Positions 33,536-41,648 of a stretch of 61,638 nucleotides of DNA are shown piece after piece. The stretch covers positions 1 through 61,638 of the forward strand of contig JAFDZS010000022.1 of the NCBI GenBank assembly GCA_018266775.1. Reading direction: 5' to 3'. Under the pieces are notes generated by a model. It did no database searches. It saw only the letters and a program-made list of their open reading frames with translations, and was not told the DNA's origin. This DNA is from Bacteroidota bacterium. Lineage in GTDB: Bacteria > Bacteroidota > Bacteroidia > Chitinophagales > Chitinophagaceae. How positions within the stretch are numbered: the stretch's first letter is position 1; every line of letters starts with the position of its first letter. The position numbers were made by a program, and so were the translations under genes.

Positions 33536-34991
33536 ATCCTTCTTTATGCCAGGGCATGAATAAGGTATCCAGAGTGATGAGATGATCCACAAGGCCAATG
33601 CTGTGCTGGTTATGCTGCAGTTCTGTACTGCTTATAAACGTAATGAAAAGATGTTTCCTTGTCTTTATTTCCTTCTTAAACACAGCTTTTTTTTGCTGCA
33701 ATGCGGCGGCATATTTTTTGTCTATGGTAAAAGCAGTTTCGTAAAATTTTATCTCACATAAGTTAATGCAGTTGTCCCTGCGGTCAATGACAAGGTCAAT
33801 TTGAGCGCCACCCTTTGCAGTATTCCATTTACTTTTCCAAATAGCCGTATCACTATAAATACCGCTGATGCCAAGCGCCCGTTTTATTGCCGGGATGTGC
33901 TGCATGCAAATATTTTCAAAAGAAAGCCCGCTCCAGCTTTTCCAAATTGGCGTATCGCTTAACCTGAGCCAGGTACCCTTACTCCCCAAGCGGTTATTTT
34001 CCATAAACTTTAAATAAAACAGCGAGTACTCATCGGTAAGTTTATAAATACTGTCTTTTATCTTTTTACCCACAGGCACATAGGCTGTAATAAATCCCGA
34101 TGCCGCCAGTTCTTCCAGCATACCGGTGGTGCTGCCCCCGCTTTGTAACCGGCATACTTTTATTAATTCATTTCTTGTAAGCCCCATAGGTTTTGCAGCT
34201 AAAGCACGGATTACTTTTATATGACGGTCGGTATGATCAAAAAGCGCTTTATACAAGTCGCCAAACTCATTATACAAAAAACCATTTTTTGAAAAACAAA
34301 CACTGTCTATAATTTGGGCGGCGCTTAAACCAGGCCGGGCCTGCTCAAGATAATGAGGTACACCACCCAACGCCATATACAATTGTGTTACCTGGTAACG
34401 GTTGAGTAAAACTTTCCTGTTTTTTAAAAACAATTCCGTTTCATATAAAGTAAAAGGCCGCAGGGCAATTTTTTGAGTCAGCCGGTTGTGCAGTCCGCCT
34501 TTGTTGCGTACTACATTCTGTATCATCCAGCTTGCTGCCGAGCCGCATAAAACAACAGCAAGATTATTTTGCCTGCAGGCCCAACTGTTCCAGAATTGCT
34601 CAAATGCGGCAAGAAAATTAGATTTATGTGTTTGCATCCACGGAAATTCATCCAGGAACACCACTTTCTTTTTACCCTGCAGTTGCTTTTGCAGCAGTTT
34701 TGCAGTAAGGTCAAATGCCGCAAACCAGTCAGTAGGTACATCCAATTGTTTCCCTTTATTCAGTTGCTGTTGCAATGCTTTGGCAAAATTCGCCAGTTGC
34801 ACACCTGTATCAACATTATGTATACCCGAAAATTCAAAAGCTATATTCTTTTTCAGGTGCGTCCGGATAAGATATGTTTTTCCTATCCTCCGCCTTCCGT
34901 AAACTGCAACAAGGTCTGCCCTGTTATTGGCTATAACATTATCCAGCAGGTATTTTTCTTCTTCCCTTCCTATAATAACTTCTTCTTTCAT
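33534..34991 (-). CDS. STAND-type ATPase with C-terminal PD-(D/E)XK nuclease-like domain
   Basis: Protein of 485 aa of the archaeal-ATPase / DUF234 type. Walker A is YGRRRIGKTY (31-40), Walker B VVFLDEFPW (110-118), a sensor-like LCGSAASWM follows, and then a winged helix (about 255-305). The C-terminus has GGAQIDLVIDRRD...LCEIKF, where D399, E413 and K415 match a PD-(D/E)XK nuclease core. Relatives are numerous in archaea and Bacteroidota and have no settled function. The gene sits between convergent and divergent housekeeping genes, bounded by three palindromes of one family, which makes it look like a small mobile or self-contained unit. A 14-bp palindrome (34992-35005) abuts the start codon. 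Confidence 0.85.
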   Translation of the reverse strand: MKEEVIIGREEEKYLLDNVIANNRADLVAVYGRRRIGKTYLIRTHLKKNIAFEFSGIHNVDTGVQLANFAKALQQQLNKGKQLDVPTDWFAAFDLTAKLLQKQLQGKKKVVFLDEFPWMQTHKSNFLAAFEQFWNSWACRQNNLAVVLCGSAASWMIQNVVRNKGGLHNRLTQKIALRPFTLYETELFLKNRKVLLNRYQVTQLYMALGGVPHYLEQARPGLSAAQIIDSVCFSKNGFLYNEFGDLYKALFDHTDRHIKVIRALAAKPMGLTRNELIKVCRLQSGGSTTGMLEELAASGFITAYVPVGKKIKDSIYKLTDEYSLFYLKFMENNRLGSKGTWLRLSDTPIWKSWSGLSFENICMQHIPAIKRALGISGIYSDTAIWKSKWNTAKGGAQIDLVIDRRDNCINLCEIKFYETAFTIDKKYAAALQQKKAVFKKEIKTRKHLFITFISSTELQHNQHSIGLVDHLITLDTLFMPWHKEG

Positions 34992-35005
34992 TGCAAATAT
35001 TTGCA
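34992..35005. promoter_or_regulatory. Palindrome TGCAAATATTTGCA next to the ATPase start codon
   Basis: A perfect 14-bp palindrome directly upstream of the minus-strand ATG (34989-34991). It lies where a ribosome-binding site would be and touches the first AGCCAAAACT arm (35005). It could be an operator for autoregulation; this is inference. Confidence 0.4.
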
Positions 35006-35037
35006 GCCAAAACTACATTTTTTTCCCAGTTTTGACT
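35005..35037. repeat. Degenerate copy of the AGCCAAAACT-N13-AGTTTTGGCT palindrome
   Basis: Arms AGCCAAAACT (35005-35014) and AGTTTTGACT (35028-35037) differ from perfect pairing at one base and are separated by 13 nt. It lies 14 nt upstream of the ATPase start codon. Confidence 0.7.
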
Positions 35038-35049
35038 CTAAATATTTTT

Positions 35050-35100
35050 TATATCCGAAGCCAAAACTCCTCAATTTTCATAGTTTTGGCTCCGGATAAT
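35050..35100. repeat. Third copy of the palindrome, distal 5' boundary
   Basis: Arms TATCCGAAGCCAAAACT (about 35052-35068) and AGTTTTGGCTCCGGATA (35082-35098) pair with one mismatch around a 13-nt spacer. Its outer end is the inverted counterpart of the outer end of the 33485-33535 copy, so 33485 and 35100 look like matching termini about 1.6 kb apart. Confidence 0.75.
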
Positions 35101-35233
35101 TTTCACTTCCATTGAGAAACAACGGTTGCACAACAATTTTTCTGCCTGTTATTGTATATCCTCAATAAAACAAATTGCAGCATTCAAACAAGTTTACCCA
35201 AACAATGGTAAATTGCAGCTGTAATATTTTTCT

Positions 35234-36352
35234 ATGCGTTATTACATTATAGCCGGTGAAGCCAGCGGCGATTTGCACGGCAGTAACCTCATTACAGCAT
35301 TACTGCACCTGGATAGTACGGCCAACATCCGTTGCTGGGGTGGCGATAAAATGCAGGCCGCCGGTGCCACGCTGGTAAAACATTACCGCGACCTTGCCTT
35401 CATGGGCTTCATTGAAGTAGTGAAAAACCTGCGTACCATTTTGCGCAATATCAGTTTTTGTAAAAAAGATATCGCTGCTTTTAAGCCTGATGCTGTTATT
35501 CTCATCGACTATCCCGGATTTAATTTGCGTATTGCTGAATGGGCCAAAGCACAGGGTCTGAAAGTGATCTATTATATTTCCCCACAGGTTTGGGCATGGA
35601 AAGAAAACCGGGTGAAAGGCATCAAAGCAAATGTTGACAAGATGCTGGTGATTCTGCCATTTGAAAAACCATTTTATGAAAAATGGAATTACGAAGTGGA
35701 ATATGTTGGGCATCCATTAGTAGAAGTGATTGATCGTTTTATTGCCACGGGCCAGCCATTGCAGTTGGATCATCCCACCACTCAGATTATTGCTTTACTG
35801 CCGGGCAGCCGTAAGCAGGAAATTTTGAAGAAGCTGCCCATCATGCTGGAAGTGGCTAAACATTTTCCCGCTTACCAGTTTGTTGTGGCCAAAGCACCAG
35901 GGCTCGAAGAAAGTTTTTATACTGATTTGCTGGCTCCTTATTCCAATGTGGCTGCAGTAGTTAATCAAACCTATGCTTTACTGGCAACTGCAAAAGCTGC
36001 GCTGGTAACCAGTGGTACAGCCACACTCGAAACGGCTTTATTTGCAGTGCCGGAAGTAATTTGTTATAAAGGAAGCAACATTTCTTACCAGATTGCCCGG
36101 CGCCTGATCAAAATAAAATATATTGGGCTGGTAAATTTGATCATGGATAAACTGGTGGTAAAAGAGTTGATACAAAATGACCTGACGACAGAAAATCTTG
36201 TCGCGGAATTGCATTTATTATTGAATGACCCCGATAAGCAGCGGCAACTGGCAGCTGACTATGCAGCACTTAAAAACCTGTTGAGCCAGGGTGGCCATGC
36301 CTCTGCAAATGCCGCACGCAGTATTCATCATTTCCTTCAGTCAGCGCAGTAA
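35234..36352 (+). CDS. lpxB: Lipid-A-disaccharide synthase
   Basis: GT19 glycosyltransferase of 372 aa that joins UDP-2,3-diacylglucosamine and lipid X to form lipid A disaccharide at the inner face of the inner membrane. Motifs: IAGEASGDLHGSNL at the N-terminus, LIDYPGFNLRIA, YYISPQVWAWKENRV, LPGSRKQEI, and the acceptor-side TSGTATLETAL. Length is standard, and it indicates a Gram-negative envelope with lipid A. The 3' end overlaps a small convergent gene by 12 nt. Confidence 0.95.
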   Translation: MRYYIIAGEASGDLHGSNLITALLHLDSTANIRCWGGDKMQAAGATLVKHYRDLAFMGFIEVVKNLRTILRNISFCKKDIAAFKPDAVILIDYPGFNLRIAEWAKAQGLKVIYYISPQVWAWKENRVKGIKANVDKMLVILPFEKPFYEKWNYEVEYVGHPLVEVIDRFIATGQPLQLDHPTTQIIALLPGSRKQEILKKLPIMLEVAKHFPAYQFVVAKAPGLEESFYTDLLAPYSNVAAVVNQTYALLATAKAALVTSGTATLETALFAVPEVICYKGSNISYQIARRLIKIKYIGLVNLIMDKLVVKELIQNDLTTENLVAELHLLLNDPDKQRQLAADYAALKNLLSQGGHASANAARSIHHFLQSAQ

Positions 36353-36502
36353 TTTTATAGCCAGTATGATCATGGCTAAAATAAACAACAGGATGGAAAT
36401 GCGGTTAATCCCATGCATATACTTCATCCATTTGGTGCGTGGTGCATTGGGGTCTTTCTTCTTCAGAAAAAGATATTCAGCTATTTGATCCAGTATTCCC
36501 AT
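36341..36502 (-). CDS. DUF6728-like micro-protein
   Basis: A 53-aa gene below the usual ORF cut-off. It begins MGILDQIAEYLFLKKKDP and ends in a membrane helix (about residues 35-52) followed by LLR. The amphipathic and basic start, the TKWMKYMHGINRIS middle and the single C-terminal helix match the small DUF6728 proteins that I associate with Chitinophagaceae and related groups. It overlaps the end of lpxB by 12 nt tail-to-tail. Function unknown. Confidence 0.75.
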   Translation of the reverse strand: MGILDQIAEYLFLKKKDPNAPRTKWMKYMHGINRISILLFILAMIILAIKLLR

Positions 36503-36541
36503 ACATTTTTCGGGTTACAATTTCACATCTAAATTAAACCG

Positions 36542-36567
36542 TAAATTTGTAAACAAACGAATTTGTT
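36542..36567 (+). promoter_or_regulatory. -7 box and palindrome upstream of msrB
   Basis: TAAATTTG (36542-36549) matches TAnnTTTG. The dyad AACAAA-CGAA-TTTGTT (36552-36567) follows at once, at the predicted transcription start, a position suited to a repressor. The msrB ATG is at 36625. Confidence 0.4.
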
Positions 36568-36624
36568 AAAAGTTCAGCATGGTAAAACCGGGGTTGCCCC
36601 CTTTGCGTAATTAACCCAAAATAA

Positions 36625-37092
36625 ATGACCATGAAACATTTTCTTTTAGCGGCCTGTATTTTATTTGCAGCAGGCTGCACATCAGCTCAAACCAAAAAAT
36701 ATGCGGTTACCAAAACAGATGCGGAATGGCGCAAACAGCTTACAGCTGAGCAATACGCAGTAACCCGCCAAAAAGGTACAGAAACTGCTTATACCGGCAA
36801 GTATTGGGATAATCACAAACCCGGCATTTACAAGTGTGTTTGCTGCGGACAGGAATTATTCAGCTCCACTACAAAATTTGACAGCGGTACTGGCTGGCCC
36901 AGCTTCTGGCAAGCCATCAATAAAAAATATGTGGAAGAAAATGACGACAACAGTTATGGCATGCACCGCACAGAAGTAACCTGCAGCAGGTGCGGCGCTC
37001 ACCTGGGCCATGTTTTTGATGATGGCCCCCAACCCACCGGCTTAAGGTATTGTATGAATTCAGCCAGCCTCAGCTTTGTTCCTAAAAATTAA
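36625..37092 (+). CDS. msrB: Peptide-methionine (R)-S-oxide reductase, exported
   Basis: Enzyme of 155 aa that reduces the R form of methionine sulfoxide in proteins. The N-terminus is a lipoprotein signal (LLAACILFAAGC, lipobox Cys near residue 17), so it should act in the periplasm on a lipid anchor. Zinc-binding pairs CVCCG and CSRCG, the core FDSGTGWPSFW, GAHLGHVFDDGP and the catalytic Cys in RYCMNSASL are all present. Start 36625 or 36631. The next two genes encode a cytochrome b and a molybdopterin protein, pointing to envelope redox repair. Confidence 0.93.
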   Translation: MTMKHFLLAACILFAAGCTSAQTKKYAVTKTDAEWRKQLTAEQYAVTRQKGTETAYTGKYWDNHKPGIYKCVCCGQELFSSTTKFDSGTGWPSFWQAINKKYVEENDDNSYGMHRTEVTCSRCGAHLGHVFDDGPQPTGLRYCMNSASLSFVPKN

Positions 37093-37174
37093 AGGGGGCC
37101 GCAATATTTTGCAGTTTGATTTTTTGATTGTATTTTAATACCGGAATAACACAGCAACAAACTAACACTGTTGA

Positions 37175-37891
37175 ATGGCCGAAAAAAAGGTTATACAAAA
37201 ACACCCGATGGCAATCAGGTGGTTTCACTGGATCAACTTTCCAGTGCTGGGCGTAATGATCTGGAGTGGTTTGCTCATTTACTGGGCCAATGATATTTAC
37301 CGCATAGGCTGGGGAGATAAAACGGTACTTAAATTCTTTCCTGATTCATTTTACAAAGCGCTGCACATTACGCACCGGCTTGCAGAAGGGATGAGCCTGC
37401 ACTTTGTTTTTATGTGGCTCTTTGCTTTTAATGGGTTAATTTATGTATTGTACCTCCTGTTCAGTAAAGAATACCGCCTCATCTTCCCTAATAAAAAATC
37501 TTTAAAGGAAGCGTGGCTGGTAATTCTGCACGACCTGCACATTAAAAAAGGGCTGCCTCCGCAGAAAAAATATAATGCGGCACAACGCCTTGCTTATACC
37601 GGTGTAATTATTATGGGGCTGGGGTCATTATTAACCGGGCTCGCCATTTTTAAACCCGTTCAATTATACTGGCTTTGCACAATGCTGGGCGGTTATGACT
37701 GGGCAAGGATTGAACATTTCACCCTCACTATTTTATTCTGCCTGTTTTTCTTTGTGCATATTATACAGGTTATACTGGCAGGCTGGAATAATTTTGCTGC
37801 CATGATAAGAGGTTTTGAAGTGCATAAAATTAAGCCGCCGGCTATGGAGAATGAACATGCAGAACCAACTCCCACCACTGCAGAACAATAA
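37175..37891 (+). CDS. Membrane cytochrome b (b561 / formate-dehydrogenase gamma type)
   Basis: Inner-membrane diheme cytochrome b of 238 aa with about four helices. Likely heme-ligand histidines are in RWFHWINF (about residue 16), ALHITHRLAEG (about 65-69) and FFVHIIQV (about 200). The family passes quinol electrons to periplasmic or membrane-bound oxidoreductases. It lies 11 nt upstream of a membrane-anchored molybdopterin protein, so the two are very likely one enzyme. This differs from MsrQ, which is of the ferric-reductase type. Confidence 0.82.
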   Translation: MAEKKVIQKHPMAIRWFHWINFPVLGVMIWSGLLIYWANDIYRIGWGDKTVLKFFPDSFYKALHITHRLAEGMSLHFVFMWLFAFNGLIYVLYLLFSKEYRLIFPNKKSLKEAWLVILHDLHIKKGLPPQKKYNAAQRLAYTGVIIMGLGSLLTGLAIFKPVQLYWLCTMLGGYDWARIEHFTLTILFCLFFFVHIIQVILAGWNNFAAMIRGFEVHKIKPPAMENEHAEPTPTTAEQ

Positions 37892-37902
37892 ATTTTTGCT
37901 GT

Positions 37903-38658
37903 ATGCATACCATGGAAGAAAAAATAATGAACACAGGTACCATCAGGAGAAAAACCCTGGTTGCTTTTGGTGTTTTTTTGCTGTTCATTGCAGCATGTAT
38001 TTTTATCTGGAGATGGATACACCGCCAGCCAAATGATAATGACACCCCTGAACCACTGCGTTATGTGCTGAATAATAATGAAAAAATATTTTCCGGTTTA
38101 TTTGCCAATAACCACATGGCCCGCTCCTACCCACTGTCTGCCGCTGCAGCAAGAGTAAGGGTAAACGGCGATGCAGGCATGAGTGATAATTTTGATGCCA
38201 GCACCTGGAAACTGCAACTGGTCCGCAATGCAGGAGACACACAACTGATCACTTTGGATGACATCCGTGCTTTACCTAAAACAGAAATCATCTTCGATTT
38301 TAAATGTATTGAAGGATGGAGCCAGGTAACCCGTTGGGCCGGTGTTAAATTCTCAGATTTTGCAGCACACTACCACCTCGATAGTCAAACACAAATGAAA
38401 TTTGCGGGATTGAATACACCCGATAAAGAATATTATGTGGGTATTGATATGGCCAGTATGCTGCACCCGCAAACCTTACTGTGTTATGAAATGAATGGGC
38501 AACCCTTACCCATGAACCAGGGTTATCCCTTACGTTTGATTATACCGGTAAAATATGGTGTGAAGAACATCAAGCGCATCGGCACGCTCTTCTTCGGCAA
38601 CGAAAGGCCGCCCGATTATTGGTATGAAAGAGGATACGACTATTACGGTGGTTTATAA
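37903..38658 (+). CDS. Membrane-anchored molybdopterin oxidoreductase (sulfite oxidase / MsrP fold)
   Basis: Protein of 251 aa. A single N-terminal membrane helix (about 17-40) anchors a periplasmic domain of the sulfite-oxidase superfamily. The molybdenum-ligand cysteine is in FKCIEGWSQVTRW (about residue 128), and GYPLRLIIPVKYGVKNIKRI is the conserved molybdopterin-binding end. No twin-arginine signal is obvious, which is unusual because the cofactor is normally inserted before export. ATGs at 37903, 37912 and 37927 are possible starts. Partner of the upstream cytochrome b; substrate may be methionine sulfoxide or another S-oxide, by analogy. Confidence 0.82.
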   Translation: MHTMEEKIMNTGTIRRKTLVAFGVFLLFIAACIFIWRWIHRQPNDNDTPEPLRYVLNNNEKIFSGLFANNHMARSYPLSAAAARVRVNGDAGMSDNFDASTWKLQLVRNAGDTQLITLDDIRALPKTEIIFDFKCIEGWSQVTRWAGVKFSDFAAHYHLDSQTQMKFAGLNTPDKEYYVGIDMASMLHPQTLLCYEMNGQPLPMNQGYPLRLIIPVKYGVKNIKRIGTLFFGNERPPDYWYERGYDYYGGL

Positions 38659-38814
38659 AAATTCCCATTTTCTTTTTATACTGTTTGTATTGTTGTAATT
38701 TTAGGCCAGATTCATTTTCTGACCAGAAGCCTGATTCATTTTCATTTTCTCTTTGCAAAACAATATGCCGGATCCGGCGCCGGGGTCACGAAATAAAAAC
38801 CGAAACTATTATCT

Positions 38815-40071
38815 GTGATCATTACTCCCGCTCATATTCTCCTGAAAGAAAAAGAGAAGTTTGAAGCCCTGTTCCAGTATGCTTCCATGGGTATACTTGT
38901 TGTAAACGACAAAAGCGAGATCATGATGGCCAATAATTTTGTGCTGTCGCAGTTTGGCTACTCCAGTGCTTCAGAACTGGTGGGTAAGAAAATTGATGTG
39001 CTTATTCCGCAACGTTATCATCATGCACACACCGGCCACATGGCCAAGTACAACCACAAGCCCGAACGCCGGCCCATGGGCATTGGCAAAGACTTGTATG
39101 GGATCAAGAAAGACGGTACTGAGTTTCCTGTAGAAATCAGCCTGAGCCATTACGGCGCTGATGAAGGCAGTTTTGCCATTGCATTTGTCAGCGACATTAC
39201 CCGCCGCAAAGAAATTGAAAATGCTGTATTGCAGCAGAAAGAAGAACTGGCACAGATCAACCTGAAAATAGAAGAACTGAACGACGACCTGGAACAAAAA
39301 GTGGAATTGCGTACCAAGCAACTGAAAGAAACACTGGTGCAACTGGAAGAATCCAAAGAGGATTTAACCAAAGCCCTCAGCAAAGAAAAAGAACTCAGCG
39401 ACCTGAAGAGCCGTTTTGTTTCCATGGCTTCCCATGAATTCCGAACACCACTCAGCACCATTCTTTCCTCTGCATCGCTTGTAGCAAAATACACCGAAAC
39501 AGCGCAGCAGGAAAACCGCGATAAACACATCCAGCGCATCAAATCTTCAGTAAACAGCCTTACCGATTTGCTCAACGAATTTTTATCCATTGGTAAAATT
39601 GAAGATGGAAAGATCACCACGCACTATACAGAATTTAACCTTAAAGCCTTCCTGGAAAATTTATGCGCAGAGATGCAGCACCTGGCCAAACCCGGCCAGC
39701 AAATCGAGTACACCCATACCGGCGATGAATTGATTACACTTGACCCTAACCTTTTGCGCAATGTGATATTGAACCTGCTTTCCAACGCAATTAAATTTTC
39801 GCCGGAGAAAGGGTTGATACTAATCAGCAGCACAGTCACCAAAAAAGATATCACCCTAAGGGTAAAAGATTCCGGCATCGGCATTTCGAAAGAAGACCAG
39901 GAACATTTATTCGAACGTTTTTTCCGTGGCGCCAATGCATCTAATATTCAGGGAACAGGCCTTGGTTTGCATATTGTAAGCAAGTATATTGAACTGATGG
40001 ACGGACAAATCAGTTATACCAGTGAACTGGAAAAAGGAACCGAATTTAATATTAAATTTACCATTGCATAA
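38815..40071 (+). CDS. PAS-domain soluble histidine kinase
   Basis: Cytosolic kinase of 418 aa starting at GTG. A PAS domain (about 12-130) is followed by a coiled coil (about 135-195), the H-box SMASHEFRTPLST, and a HATPase domain with VILNLLSNAIKFS, DSGIGISKED and GTGLGLHIV. The PAS segment LIPQRYHHAH...PMGIGKDLYG aligns with the FixL heme PAS. H72 falls at the heme-ligand position, while the FixL arginine is K92 here. The same histidine also occurs in PAS domains not known to bind heme. No membrane segment. It is followed after 27 nt by a receiver-Crp/Fnr regulator, its obvious partner. Confidence 0.9.
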   Translation: MIITPAHILLKEKEKFEALFQYASMGILVVNDKSEIMMANNFVLSQFGYSSASELVGKKIDVLIPQRYHHAHTGHMAKYNHKPERRPMGIGKDLYGIKKDGTEFPVEISLSHYGADEGSFAIAFVSDITRRKEIENAVLQQKEELAQINLKIEELNDDLEQKVELRTKQLKETLVQLEESKEDLTKALSKEKELSDLKSRFVSMASHEFRTPLSTILSSASLVAKYTETAQQENRDKHIQRIKSSVNSLTDLLNEFLSIGKIEDGKITTHYTEFNLKAFLENLCAEMQHLAKPGQQIEYTHTGDELITLDPNLLRNVILNLLSNAIKFSPEKGLILISSTVTKKDITLRVKDSGIGISKEDQEHLFERFFRGANASNIQGTGLGLHIVSKYIELMDGQISYTSELEKGTEFNIKFTIA

Positions 40072-40098
40072 TTACTTTAGCCAAACAACAATTCAACT

Positions 40099-41157
40099 AT
40101 GAAGCACTTATTGCTTATTGAAGATAATGATGAGATCAGGGATAATACAGCCGAGATACTGCAGTTAGCGGGTTATATAGTGTCTACTGCGGAAAATGGC
40201 AAAAAAGGTATTGAAATTGCCCTGCAGAAAAAGATAGACCTCATCATCTGTGATGTAATGATGCCCGTACTGGATGGTTATGGCGTACTGCACCTCATTA
40301 ATAAAAACCCTGAACTGGTGGGCATTCCTTTTATCTTCTTAACGGCAAAAGCAGAGCGCAGCGATTTCAGGAAAGGTATGGAAATGGGTGCCGATGATTA
40401 CATTACCAAACCTTTTAATGATATTGAATTACTGAACGCTGTGGAAAGCCGCCTGCGTAAAAATGATTTACTGAAGAAAGAATATGAATCGAATGTGGAA
40501 GGCGTGCAGCAGATGCTGAGTGAATTTGGTGGTAAAAATGCACTGCAATATTTAACCGAAAGCGGCAACGTCAACCATTACAGGAAGAAGCAGATTATTT
40601 ATACCGAAGGCAACCACCCGGTGCGTTTATTCTATATTGAAAAAGGTAAAGTAAAAATATTTAAGACCAACGATGATGGTAAGGAACTGACGGTTGGCTT
40701 ATTTAACGAAGGCGATTTTTTTGGCTATACCGCGTTGCTGGAAGAATCGGTTTATAAAGAAAATGCTGAAGCAATAGAAGATGCCGAGATTGCAGTAATA
40801 CCAAGGGAAGATTTTGAAAAACTCATGCACTCCAGCCCTGCTGTACAGAAAAAATTTATTCAGTTGCTGGCCAAAAATGTTTCTGAAAAAGAAGAGCAAC
40901 TGCTGGGCATTGCTTACAATTCATTAAGAAAAAGAGTGGCTGATGCGTTGATTACCCTGCAGAATAAATATAAAAAAGAAGACGACAAAATATTCTCCAT
41001 GCATATTTCCCGTGAAGACCTGGCGAATATTGCCGGTACTGCCACAGAATCGCTGATCAGAACTTTAAGTGATTTTAAAAGTGAGAAGCTGATTGAGATC
41101 AAAGACGGGCACATCCATATCCTCAACGAAAAAAAATTGGCTTCGCTGCTGAATTAA
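40099..41157 (+). CDS. Response regulator fused to Crp/Fnr-type effector and HTH domains
   Basis: Regulator of 352 aa. Receiver domain about 1-120 (E8, D9, phospho-acceptor D52, KPF lysine), cyclic-nucleotide-binding-like beta-barrel about 155-265, then a Crp-type winged helix (about 275-352). The recognition helix is TATESLIRTLSDFK. It keeps the Crp/Fnr Glu and Arg that contact GTGA half-sites. No cysteine cluster of the FNR type is seen, so it probably responds to phosphorylation by the upstream kinase. A matching site, GTGAT-N4-ATCAC, lies at 54789-54802. Confidence 0.9.
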   Translation: MKHLLLIEDNDEIRDNTAEILQLAGYIVSTAENGKKGIEIALQKKIDLIICDVMMPVLDGYGVLHLINKNPELVGIPFIFLTAKAERSDFRKGMEMGADDYITKPFNDIELLNAVESRLRKNDLLKKEYESNVEGVQQMLSEFGGKNALQYLTESGNVNHYRKKQIIYTEGNHPVRLFYIEKGKVKIFKTNDDGKELTVGLFNEGDFFGYTALLEESVYKENAEAIEDAEIAVIPREDFEKLMHSSPAVQKKFIQLLAKNVSEKEEQLLGIAYNSLRKRVADALITLQNKYKKEDDKIFSMHISREDLANIAGTATESLIRTLSDFKSEKLIEIKDGHIHILNEKKLASLLN

Positions 41158-41158
41158 T

Positions 41159-41563
41159 TCAGCCGTCAACTAAGGATAACTGATACCTGTTGAATTCATT
41201 CTTCAGCTGCAGGAAGCTTTTCTCGAGGTAGTCGATTTCATTGCGCAGCTTATTTTGCTTGCTTTCCACTTTTTCTGAAAAAGGTTTTTGTTTATTCCGT
41301 ACCGCTTTGATGCTGTTTTCCATTTCATTCACATCATGCTTCAGTTCATCCATAAATTCATCTTTAATGATGAACTGGTTTTGAAAATGTTCGGCAAGGG
41401 CAAGGAAGTCTCTATCAGAAGTACCATCCACCACTTCCGATAACCGGGTTTTCAGAAAGGCATTTTCCTGTTTGAAAAAATCAAGCAAACGTTGCCAGCT
41501 CCGGCATTCATACCGGTACTCATCTAACTTAGCTGTTCCAATATCTGTCATATGTAAAAACAC
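41159..41563 (-). CDS. Small all-helical protein, paralog A
   Basis: Cytosolic protein of 134 aa (130 if ATG 41551 is used), predicted to be a bundle of long amphipathic helices. The block EHFQNQFIIKDEFMDELKHDV is shared almost position by position with the 126-aa protein at 52977-53357 (EHFQNQFIIQAENIDILLHDI), so they are paralogs. No catalytic motif. It is convergent with the receiver-Crp regulator (1-nt gap) and lies next to the cbb3 locus. Function unknown; a heme, metal or protein-binding four-helix bundle is possible. Confidence 0.7.
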   Translation of the reverse strand: MFLHMTDIGTAKLDEYRYECRSWQRLLDFFKQENAFLKTRLSEVVDGTSDRDFLALAEHFQNQFIIKDEFMDELKHDVNEMENSIKAVRNKQKPFSEKVESKQNKLRNEIDYLEKSFLQLKNEFNRYQLSLVDG

Positions 41564-41648
41564 CTGGATTATTTTTAAATACTACTTGTCTAAAATTATT
41601 TTCTATTTTTCCTTCTTTTACAAACCAAAATCATTACTGCTCCTGAAT

